A DNA stretch of 6,974 nt from Clostridiales bacterium (lineage in GTDB: Bacteria > Bacillota > Clostridia > Caldicoprobacterales > DTU083), in the NCBI GenBank assembly GCA_012512335.1, contig JAAZEK010000154.1, forward strand, positions 1 through 6,974, written 5' to 3'. A program made the translations under genes and the position numbers. Below are positions 1 to 5,543 of the stretch, in pieces. Numbering within the stretch: position 1 is the first letter of the stretch; every line of letters begins with the position of its first letter. Below the pieces are notes generated by a model. That model had not been told where the DNA came from and did not search any database. It was given only the letters and a program-made list of their open reading frames with translations.

Positions 1-798
1 AGATATACCATCCTCCAACCAGACTTCAACTAGCTTACCATCATAATGCTCATCAACTGATACAAAACCTATCTTTATTCCCTTTGTTTCATATATTCCG
101 TATACATCATCACACGCATATGCAATATCAGCATCTGATAAGAGCTTAACAGTATCATCGTAACCTGATTGTCCAAAATCATAGGTATGATTGTTAGCAA
201 ATGACACAGCCTCAATAGAGCCTTCAGTTAGAATATTCACATACTCAGGCTTTCCCCTATGAGAGTACAACTTTATCTGCCTATCCTTGGAGTTAGTAAG
301 AGGACCTTCCAGATTTGCTATTGTAAAATCATCCTTTGACAATATGTCATATACATTTTTGAAAAAGTAAGATTTGCCTTTTCTGTCGTAGACCTCATCA
401 AAGGAGTTTTTATATGACATTTTATAGTTAGTGCCAAGGGTACAATCACCTACGGCTGAAATGGTAATACTTATGACTTCTGGTTCTTTGGCTGTATTAT
501 TTTGATTAGCTCCAACTATGTCTTCACTTGATACTGTTCCTAGATTATCTGTGCTCTTTATATTATTACTATTTGTAGCGTTATAAGTAGTTTCCTTAAC
601 ATTATTATCGCCTGTACCTGTAGTAGTAGTAGTAGTAGTTACACTTCCAGTATCAACTGGAGAATTTGTGATACTTTTGTTGATAGGAGGATCTATCTCT
701 CCACCTGGAACGCAACTGGTTAACACACCAATTGTTATTAGGAAAACAATAAGCATGAATGCTATTAACCTAAGCCTTGTCTCTTTGCCTATTTTCAC
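1..798 (-). CDS. CapA-like (PGA_cap) metallophosphatase lipoprotein, C-terminus cut by window edge
   Basis: The reading frame stays open from a GTG at 798-796 to base 1, giving 266 residues and no stop. The N-terminus has basic residues, a hydrophobic stretch (about 9-25) and a lipobox L26-T-S-C29, so it should be a lipoprotein on the outer face of the membrane. Residues about 30-110 form a Thr/Asn/Ser-rich linker with seven Thr in a row. The enzyme domain starts near 112 with ISAVGDCTLG (D118), then ANLEGP (N162, E164), then FANNHTYDFG (N203, H204, D207). These are the metal-binding landmarks of the CapA/poly-gamma-glutamate capsule family within the calcineurin-like phosphatase fold. Family members are linked to capsule or poly-glutamate production, but most lipoprotein versions have no tested substrate, and no capB/capC partner is visible. 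It lies 89 nt downstream of the FAH gene and may be co-transcribed. The family call is strong; the role is open. Confidence 0.85.
   Translation of the reverse strand, partial: MKIGKETRLRLIAFMLIVFLITIGVLTSCVPGGEIDPPINKSITNSPVDTGSVTTTTTTTGTGDNNVKETTYNATNSNNIKSTDNLGTVSSEDIVGANQNNTAKEPEVISITISAVGDCTLGTNYKMSYKNSFDEVYDRKGKSYFFKNVYDILSKDDFTIANLEGPLTNSKDRQIKLYSHRGKPEYVNILTEGSIEAVSFANNHTYDFGQSGYDDTVKLLSDADIAYACDDVYGIYETKGIKIGFVSVDEHYDGKLVEVWLEDGIS
622..639 (-). repeat. ACT trinucleotide repeat (six copies) coding for poly-Thr
   Basis: Six exact ACT codons in a row (AGT on the plus strand), followed by ACA, encode a run of seven threonines in the linker between the lipid anchor and the enzyme domain of the CapA-like protein. 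Because the unit is three bases, copy-number change would alter linker length without breaking the frame. Confidence 0.9.
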
Positions 799-811
799 AT
801 AGATCCTCCTT
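796..811 (-). promoter_or_regulatory. Ribosome binding site fixing a GTG start for the CapA-like gene
   Basis: On the minus strand AAGGAGG (811-805) is followed by six bases and then GTG (798-796). An ATG overlaps this GTG in another frame (800-798) but is followed at once by TGA, so it cannot start a protein. Spacing and the signal peptide behind it make GTG the only sensible start. Confidence 0.8.
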
Positions 812-848
812 TCGTATCCATCGCATCTGTTTTAAAGGATGATAGAAG

Positions 849-878
849 CATATATTTGAACCTTTTTCAGTATTACAA
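849..878 (-). promoter_or_regulatory. Weak candidate promoter ahead of the CapA-like gene
   Basis: On the minus strand TTGTAA (878-873) lies 18 bases before TATATG (854-849), about 50 bases upstream of the GTG start. The match is modest and the region is AT-rich, so read-through from the FAH gene is an equally good explanation. No terminator is visible between the two genes. Confidence 0.25.
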
Positions 879-887
879 ACTAAATTA

Positions 888-1754
888 TTAATCTACTATA
901 TTTTCAATATAGCCTATTTCCTCAACTTCCACTCGCACTACATCACACTTTTTCGGGTACTTAGGAGGTACAAAGCCCTTCCCTACTCCAGATGGTGTTC
1001 CTGTAGCCAGAATATCCCCAGGTTCTAATGTCATACCTCGAGATAAGATGCTAATCAGCGTCGGAATATCAAAAATCATATGGCGAGTATTAGATTCTTG
1101 CCTGACTTCTCCATTAACCTTGCATGAAATGTTAAGCTCAAAAGGTTCTGGTATCTCATCTTTGGTTACTATCCATGGCCCCATAGGACAAAATCCATCC
1201 AAGCTCTTACCCTTTAACCATTGTAGATGATTTGTTTGCAGATCCCTAGCAGTTACATCATTTAGAACAGTATATCCAAACACATAATCCATAGCGTCTT
1301 CTACAGGAATGTTTACACCCTTTTTCCCAATGACTACTGCTAGCTCAGCCTCATAATCCAATTGGCTTGTAATTCCTTCATGAGATGGGATTTTGTCGAA
1401 TGCTCCAGTTACAGTATTGGTAGCCTTGCTAAAAAATGCTGGATGCTCCATAGGGTTTTGATCTGTGTTATCTTGCTTAGCTATTTCGATAATATGTTCA
1501 AGATAATTTTTCCCTACACAAAATATATTTCTAGAAGGTTTGGGAATAGGTGCTAATAGCTTCACTTGATCCATACTTATACCTTGCTCTGGATAGCTGT
1601 CAAGCTTAATCCTGCTATCTTCTTGTATAAACTCTAGCAATGTTCCATGAGCATTTTCACCGAATATCTTATTAGCCGTATAAATCACTCTCTCATCTGG
1701 GTTAGCTACACCCCAACCCTGCTTGCCTTTGTACTCATAACTTATAAAAAACAT
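888..1754 (-). CDS. Fumarylacetoacetate hydrolase (FAH) family protein
   Basis: This is a complete 288-residue cytosolic protein with no signal peptide. The FAH catalytic domain covers about residues 75-287, after a short N-terminal region typical of the 280-300 residue bacterial members. Landmarks are NIFCVGKNYLEH (77-87), DYEAELAVVIG with the likely metal ligands E135 and E137, GYTVLNDVTARDLQ with D166 as the third ligand, KGKSLDGF with K183, and the C-terminal ATGTPSGVGKG (250-260). The family hydrolyses, decarboxylates or isomerises beta-diketo or 2-oxo acids using Mg or Mn; named members include FAHD1-type acylpyruvases, oxaloacetate decarboxylases and HpcE-type isomerase/decarboxylases. 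Sequence alone does not choose between these, and no aromatic-degradation genes are adjacent. The ATG start is backed by AAGGAG (1767-1762) seven bases upstream. It is divergent from the binding-protein gene at 1900. Confidence 0.92.
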   Translation of the reverse strand: MFFISYEYKGKQGWGVANPDERVIYTANKIFGENAHGTLLEFIQEDSRIKLDSYPEQGISMDQVKLLAPIPKPSRNIFCVGKNYLEHIIEIAKQDNTDQNPMEHPAFFSKATNTVTGAFDKIPSHEGITSQLDYEAELAVVIGKKGVNIPVEDAMDYVFGYTVLNDVTARDLQTNHLQWLKGKSLDGFCPMGPWIVTKDEIPEPFELNISCKVNGEVRQESNTRHMIFDIPTLISILSRGMTLEPGDILATGTPSGVGKGFVPPKYPKKCDVVRVEVEEIGYIENIVD

Positions 1755-1773
1755 AAACAGACTCCTTCTCTCT

Positions 1774-1779
1774 ATTATA
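1774..1779 (-). promoter_or_regulatory. Candidate -10 box for the FAH gene
   Basis: A perfect TATAAT (1779-1774 on the minus strand) lies just upstream of the FAH ribosome binding site. I find no good -35 hexamer 16-18 bases further up. The site may need an activator, may leave a very short leader, or may be a chance match in AT-rich DNA. Confidence 0.35.
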
Positions 1780-1835
1780 AGGAAATATTACCATACTTTG
1801 TTTAGAAATGAAAGTGGATATGAGCTTCCATTGTT

Positions 1836-1864
1836 TTCACACTTTAGTCGTACAGGAATATTAT
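1836..1864 (+). promoter_or_regulatory. Sigma-A-type promoter for the substrate-binding lipoprotein gene
   Basis: TTCACA (1836-1841) and TATTAT (1859-1864) are separated by exactly 17 bases, each one mismatch from consensus. They lie about 35 bases before the ATG, followed by AGGAGG (1888-1893) at a six-base spacing. This is the best promoter match in the window. Confidence 0.5.
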
Positions 1865-1899
1865 AAATTATAAATCACATATTTTTTAGGAGGGATATT

Positions 1900-2900
1900 A
1901 TGAGCATTAGAAAAGGCATAGTCCTTTTTCTGGTCCTTGCACTAGTTGTAGCTTTAGCGTTAACAGGATGCACGCCCGAAAAGAAAAGTTCCAAAGTACG
2001 TCTTTGGGAAGTAACCCACTCCATATTCTATGCACCCCAATATGCAGCCATATATGAAGGCTATTTTGAAGAGGCGGCATCGATGTTGACCTGTATAATG
2101 GTGGTGGCGCAGATAAGGTTATGACTGCAGTAATAGCCGGTCAAGCCGATATTGGTTTTATGGGTCCAGAAGCTGCTATATATGTCTATAATGAAGGCAG
2201 AGAAGATCACCCTGTTGTATTTGCACAGTTGACACAAAAGGATGGCTCTTTCCTGGTAGGTAGAGAACCAGAGCCTGATTTTGAATGGGAGAGCTTAAAA
2301 GGAACTACTATAATTGGTGGACGAAAAGGCGGAATGCCTGCTATGGCTTTGGAATATGTTCTGCGTAACCATGGTCTGGTTCCTAATGAGGACCTTGAGT
2401 TTCTTACTAACATACAATTTGACCTTATGGCTGGTGCCTTCACCGGAGGTACTGGTGACTATGTGGCTTTGTTTGAACCAGTAGGTTCTGCATTAGAGCT
2501 TGAAGAAAGTGGCTATATAGTTGCTTCAATTGGAGCTTCAGCAGGTAATATTCCATATACCGCATATGCTGCTAACAAAAGCTTCATTGAAAAGAATGAG
2601 GACTTGATTTTGCGATTTACTAGAGCAATTTATAAAGGCCAACAGTTTGTCAGCGAAAATACACCTGAAAAAGTTGCAGAAACCATCAAGCCTGCATTCC
2701 CTGACAGCGATTTAGAATTGTTGACCAAGGTTATTAAGCGCTTTAAGGATCAGGATACCTGGCCCCAAAACCCACTTATGTCAGAGGAATCCTTTGAGCG
2801 TCTTCAGGACATTATTGAAACAGCAGGAGAACTGGATCAACGGGCTAATTATGAGGACGTAATTAATAACACATTTGCCCAGAAGGTAATTGATCAATAA
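1900..2900 (+). pseudogene. ABC transporter substrate-binding lipoprotein (NMT1/SsuA-like), broken by a frameshift
   Basis: The first frame (1900-2124) gives a signal peptide with lipobox L21-T-G-C24, then WEVTHSIFYAPQYAAIYEGYFEE, the usual opening of NMT1/THI5/SsuA-type periplasmic-binding proteins. It then turns into unrelated residues and stops. The other frame is already open at 2076 and reads GIDVDLYNGGGADKVMTAVIAGQADIGFMGPEAAI, exactly the expected continuation, and runs to the TAA at 2898-2900. One missing base near 2075, inside GCGGC, explains everything. Adding it back gives 333 residues, normal for the family, with no other damage. Such proteins bind a small ligand outside the membrane and deliver it to an ABC permease; members handle pyrimidine precursors, alkanesulfonates, nitrate or aromatic acids. 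The ligand here is unknown and no permease or ATPase gene is adjacent. As written the product would be a 74-residue lipopeptide. A sequencing error is a serious alternative. Confidence 0.85.
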
Positions 2901-2921
2901 AATTTACTAGAGTATATGAAT

Positions 2922-3014
2922 GATTCTACTGCAAATTGTCCTTGGATTGTCATTCAGAGGAGCCTGCGACGAAGAATCTTGAAAGTAGAGAAAATGAATT
3001 CTTGCAGTAGAATC
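2922..3014. repeat. Interspersed repeat, MITE/REP-like, with 13-bp terminal inverted repeats
   Basis: GATTCTACTGCAA (2922-2934) and TTGCAGTAGAATC (3002-3014) are perfect inverted copies bounding 93 nt with no reading frame of note. Inside, TGTCATTC (2948-2955) and CGAAGAATCTT (2970-2980) match from memory the TGTCATTC...GAAGAATCT pattern of small dispersed repeats common in clostridial and other genomes. No clear target-site duplication is visible at the ends. The element lies just after the binding-protein gene. It has no U-tract, so it is not itself a terminator. Copy number elsewhere in the genome cannot be judged here. Confidence 0.6.
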
Positions 3015-3032
3015 CTGACTACAAGTAACAAT

Positions 3033-3090
3033 AAAAATTGGCAGGCGACTATTCAAGAAATTGAGTAATCTACCTGCCATTTATTTTATA
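3033..3090. terminator. Bidirectional Rho-independent terminator between converging genes
   Basis: TGGCAGG (3039-3045) pairs with CCTGCCA (3073-3079). Above a small internal loop the stem continues with TATTCAA (3050-3056) against TTGAGTA (3061-3067), with one G-U pair, closed by a GAAA tetraloop (3057-3060). On the plus strand TTTATTTTAT follows (3081-3090); on the minus strand the tract after the stem reads AATTTTTAT. It can therefore end both the binding-protein transcript and the sugar-dehydrogenase transcript. Confidence 0.8.
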
Positions 3091-3159
3091 TCTTTAATTG
3101 GTCAAGCCCTCTAACTTATACAAACTAAATCCTTTGTATTATCCTTCTAATAAATTCTT

Positions 3160-4539
3160 TTATGATTTTTGCGAAAGCCTATATATTTTTCCATTGAAAT
3201 CCACTACATACATCTCATTATTCTGATCAAGTCCAAAAGACGAAATCATCAAATCTGTTTCCAGAAGTAGTCTATTATCAGCACTTAGGTCCTCATCAAG
3301 CCATAGTGCCCATATCATGCCTGTTACAAAATCCCCATATACATATGCACCTCTAAGCCCAGGGATTTCATCACCATAATATACAAAGCCTCCAGTGATT
3401 GACTTCCCTATGGGATGCTCATATTCCCAGACAGGCAAAACCAAGTCTTCTTGATTTACCCCTACTTGACTGGAATAAATCTGGCTGCCCTCCATTATGT
3501 TCCAACCGTAATTTTCGCCTTTTTTTATTATATTGATTTCCTCTATCTTGTTCTGACCTACATCTGCTGCCCACAGCCAGTTCCGATGATAGTCAAAGCT
3601 AAATTTCCATGGGTTTCTCAGTCCATAAGCATATATTTCCTCTCTAAAACCTTGATCATTCCCAACAAATGGATTGTCAGCAGGAATTCCATATAATGCG
3701 CCTTGCTTGGGATTATCAACATCAATTCGAAGAATCTTGCCTAGTAAATTACTTCGGTTTTGTGAGTTGTTCTGAGGATCTCCCCCGGATCCACCGTCTC
3801 CAGTTGCGATATAGAGGTGACCATCTTTACCAAACTCTATCCGTCCTCCATTATGGTTATTGTATGGCTGTGAAAAAGTAAGAAGGACTTCCTCACTATC
3901 TGCCAAGCCCATATCAGGATCGTTCTGTTCGACTTTGTATCGTGCAATAACAGTACCTTCCCTATCTGTATAGTTTACAAAGAAGTAACCATTTCTAGTA
4001 TAATCAGGATGAAATGCTAAGCCTAGCAAGCCTTTTTCAGACGCACGATTATCAACTTTAGCAGTCAAATCCAGAAACACCTTAGCCTCATCAGCCTCAG
4101 GATTATTTGAAAATACCAAGATTCGTCCATCCTTTTCTACAACAAAAATGCGGTCACTGTCATCTACTGCATGCACAAATTCTAAAGGGGAATTAAAAGA
4201 TAACAAAGGATATGCTTCTGTAAGAACAATTTTCACTTCCCTTGAATAATCTTCACCAAAGGGTTCTTCGCTTTCCGTTGGAGCTTCTGTTCCAATAGGT
4301 TCAACTGTTGGTGAAAATAAGACTGATGGCTTGGCACTAGCTGGTTTAGAATCAGGTTGTTCAGAATAAGGCTGTTCGGTGTCAGACCCTTCCTGACTCG
4401 GAATAGTCGAGGGCTCTAAGTCCTGGGAAGGCTCTAGTGCCTGGCAGCCAACCACGAAAACAATAAGTAGCAATATTAAGATTGGGAACACTAGCTTCTT
4501 TACTGACTTTATTGTAGCTTTCCTTATTACTTTGCTCAT
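3160..4539 (-). CDS. PQQ-dependent sugar dehydrogenase (glucose/sorbosone dehydrogenase family) lipoprotein
   Basis: This is a complete 459-residue protein. A basic start and hydrophobic segment (16-30) lead to lipobox V29-V-G-C32, so it should be lipid-anchored outside the cell. Residues about 33-98 are a Pro/Ser/Glu/Thr-rich tether. The six-bladed propeller domain (about 103-456) shows LLGLAFHPDY (171-180), NNHNGGRIEFG with the probable catalytic His229, YIATGDGGSGGDPQN (243-257), LGKILRID (266-273), YAYGLRNPWKFSFD with R308, ADVGQNKIEEIN (325-336), NYGW (343-346), ITGGFVYYG and YGDFVTG. This resembles E. coli YliI-type aldose sugar dehydrogenase. Family members oxidise aldoses with PQQ and Ca, but many homologues lack a proven substrate or cofactor. 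No PQQ synthesis gene is in view. AAGGA (4552-4548) lies eight bases before the ATG. It is convergent with the binding-protein gene and has its own upstream region. Confidence 0.9.
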   Translation of the reverse strand: MSKVIRKATIKSVKKLVFPILILLLIVFVVGCQALEPSQDLEPSTIPSQEGSDTEQPYSEQPDSKPASAKPSVLFSPTVEPIGTEAPTESEEPFGEDYSREVKIVLTEAYPLLSFNSPLEFVHAVDDSDRIFVVEKDGRILVFSNNPEADEAKVFLDLTAKVDNRASEKGLLGLAFHPDYTRNGYFFVNYTDREGTVIARYKVEQNDPDMGLADSEEVLLTFSQPYNNHNGGRIEFGKDGHLYIATGDGGSGGDPQNNSQNRSNLLGKILRIDVDNPKQGALYGIPADNPFVGNDQGFREEIYAYGLRNPWKFSFDYHRNWLWAADVGQNKIEEINIIKKGENYGWNIMEGSQIYSSQVGVNQEDLVLPVWEYEHPIGKSITGGFVYYGDEIPGLRGAYVYGDFVTGMIWALWLDEDLSADNRLLLETDLMISSFGLDQNNEMYVVDFNGKIYRLSQKS

Positions 4540-4607
4540 ATAATCAGTCCTTAATTTTAAAAATTGAAATATTCAATATCTGATTTAGCATCTAGTTGTT
4601 TTGTAAT

Positions 4608-4636
4608 CATTAGGAATAAATCAGCAATTCCTAATG
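4608..4636. repeat. Perfect 10-bp inverted repeat upstream of the sugar dehydrogenase gene
   Basis: CATTAGGAAT (4608-4617) and ATTCCTAATG (4627-4636) are exact inverted copies around nine bases, centred about 83 bases before the dehydrogenase ATG. Neither strand has a T-run after it, so it does not look like a terminator. An operator for a dimeric regulator or a leader hairpin are the likely options; which one cannot be told from the sequence. Confidence 0.5.
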
Positions 4637-4659
4637 TATGCTAAGCTCTAGATAAATAT

Positions 4660-4674
4660 TGATAATGATACTCA
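4660..4674. promoter_or_regulatory. Fur-box-like site upstream of the sugar dehydrogenase gene
   Basis: TGATAATGATACTCA agrees with the 7-1-7 Fur-family consensus (TGATAAT-N-ATTATCA) at 12 of 14 defined positions, with a perfect left half. It lies about 120 bases before the dehydrogenase ATG. AT-rich DNA produces such matches by chance, and no firm promoter could be placed next to it. Confidence 0.3.
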
Positions 4675-4761
4675 ATTAGTAAACCAATAGACTTTACTAC
4701 AAACAGAAATTGATCTAAAGTTCAGGGATACGATAGGATGTAAAGGAAGTACCCAAACAAA

Positions 4762-4800
4762 CATAAAAAGAAAAGAAACGCATCTTTTCCTACGTTTCTT
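4762..4800 (-). terminator. Rho-independent terminator of the secDF-HD operon
   Basis: On the minus strand AAGAAACG (4800-4793) pairs with CGTTTCTT (4780-4773), probably extended by a T-G and an A-T pair, around an A-rich loop. TTCTTTTTATG follows directly. It lies about 70 bases after the HD-gene stop and insulates the sugar dehydrogenase gene downstream. Confidence 0.65.
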
Positions 4801-4871
4801 CTCCAAATAAAATATATATATTCTCTTACTAGCCATCTAGCTAGCATGCCTTATATTACACATATCTTGAA

Positions 4872-5495
4872 CTAAAAGCTATCCAGATTATAAATCTCAC
4901 CAGCAGCTTCCACCGCCATTCTATCCGTAAATTGCTTAACAAAGGCAATTTTCTCCCGACAAATTTTCTTAGATATCTCAAAGTTAAGATATCCGCTAAT
5001 TCGCTGGGCATGACCGTCAAACTTTTCCTGATAGAACTTTACCGATTCCTCTATAGGAGCATCAGTATTAGCATAATATTGAAAATTTGTCCAAAGCTCC
5101 AAAGTTCCAAACTGCTCCAGTATATCCGCATCCTGTAAAACCATTTCCCGCTTTGTCATCTGCTTGTCAGGCTTGGTTTTCAGGTGACTACGAATAAGAT
5201 CGCAAATTTCTACCAATTCATCAGGCTCACTATAATCCTTCAGGAGTTCTTCTACTATGATAGCTCCGTAACGGCTATGGGGCTCTATTCCTTTGGCTAT
5301 ATCATGAAAGTAAGCGGCGACGGTTAGTATATCATCTTTGTCTTCTACATCTGGGATGATTAACTTTCTTAGTGTTACAGCGAGCTTAGCCACCCTCTGC
5401 CCATGATAATAGATAAAACCTCTTTCTCTTTCAGGATGCGCTTTTCGATTTCCAAGATGCTTGAATGCCAAAGCCTTTAATTCCTGCAAGTCCAC
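4872..5495 (-). CDS. HD-domain metal-dependent phosphohydrolase
   Basis: From the GTG at 5495-5493 this is a 207-residue soluble protein. HD-superfamily landmarks are YYHGQRVAKLA with H31, AAYFHDIAKG with H64-D65, H73, RSHLKT with H104, and LQDADILEQFG with D122 and D124. All expected metal ligands are present, so it should be active. The family cleaves phosphate esters, including nucleotides and signalling molecules, but this subgroup has no substrate that I can name. The frame also contains a TTG 21 bases further up, but the segment between includes the AGGAGG itself, so GTG is preferred. It lies 48 nt after secDF on the same strand with no terminator between, which suggests co-transcription. 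The C-terminal half (about 130-207) is helical-looking with no further motif that I recognise. Confidence 0.85.
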   Translation of the reverse strand: MDLQELKALAFKHLGNRKAHPERERGFIYYHGQRVAKLAVTLRKLIIPDVEDKDDILTVAAYFHDIAKGIEPHSRYGAIIVEELLKDYSEPDELVEICDLIRSHLKTKPDKQMTKREMVLQDADILEQFGTLELWTNFQYYANTDAPIEESVKFYQEKFDGHAQRISGYLNFEISKKICREKIAFVKQFTDRMAVEAAGEIYNLDSF

Positions 5496-5507
5496 AGAAT
5501 CCCTCCT
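5493..5507 (-). promoter_or_regulatory. Ribosome binding site that sets the GTG start of the HD gene
   Basis: AGGAGG (5507-5502, minus strand) is followed by six bases and GTG (5495-5493). The longest frame would start at TTG (5516-5514), upstream of this perfect Shine-Dalgarno and with no such sequence ahead of it, so the longer version would translate its own ribosome binding site. Confidence 0.8.
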
Positions 5508-5543
5508 GATCTGCAAAACAGATAACTACTTAGTTTTCTTATC

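Larger units (their letters stand above)
4540..4871. other. 332-nt intergenic region between HD-domain and sugar dehydrogenase genes
   Basis: No coding sequence is supported here; the few ATGs open only very short frames. It holds, from left to right, the dehydrogenase ribosome binding site, an inverted repeat (4608-4636), a Fur-like site (4660-4674), the terminator of the upstream operon (4762-4800) and an AT-rich stretch with a small CTAGC palindrome (4829-4844). A promoter for the dehydrogenase must lie between the terminator and 4540, but several weak hexamer pairs compete and none is convincing. Confidence 0.7.

Noticed and set aside
1048..1556. Plus-strand open frames of 60-64 codons (1048-1230, 1362-1556)
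   Set aside because: They lie antisense inside the clearly coding FAH gene, have no ribosome binding site and show no recognisable protein features.
1755..1899. A riboswitch (for example TPP) ahead of the NMT1-like gene
   Set aside because: The leader after the proposed promoter is only about 30 bases, too short for an aptamer, and no conserved thi-box motif is present.
2071..2082. Programmed ribosomal frameshift as the explanation for the split binding protein
   Set aside because: No slippery heptamer, no stimulating hairpin and no internal Shine-Dalgarno sequence are seen at the switch point. The family is not known for programmed frameshifting, so a one-base deletion or sequencing error is simpler.
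2207..2443. Minus-strand 78-codon frame inside the binding-protein gene
   Set aside because: It is a shadow of the real plus-strand coding frame, rich in Arg/Pro/Ser as expected for antisense reading.
3118..3139. Small hairpin ATACAAA/TTTGTAT after the sugar dehydrogenase stop codon
   Set aside because: A 7-bp all-weak stem with no T-tract; the hairpin at 3039-3079 is a far better terminator.
3415..3881. Plus-strand frames of 93 and 70 codons inside the sugar dehydrogenase gene
   Set aside because: They are antisense to strongly conserved propeller motifs and have no start signals; they are shadows.
4829..4844. CTAGC...GCTAG palindrome downstream of the HD gene
   Set aside because: The stem is only five pairs with no T-tract. 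It is compatible with chance in this AT-rich gap, and the terminator at 4762-4800 is better.
4932..5138. Plus-strand 68-codon frame inside the HD gene
   Set aside because: It is antisense to the HD-domain coding sequence with no ribosome binding site.
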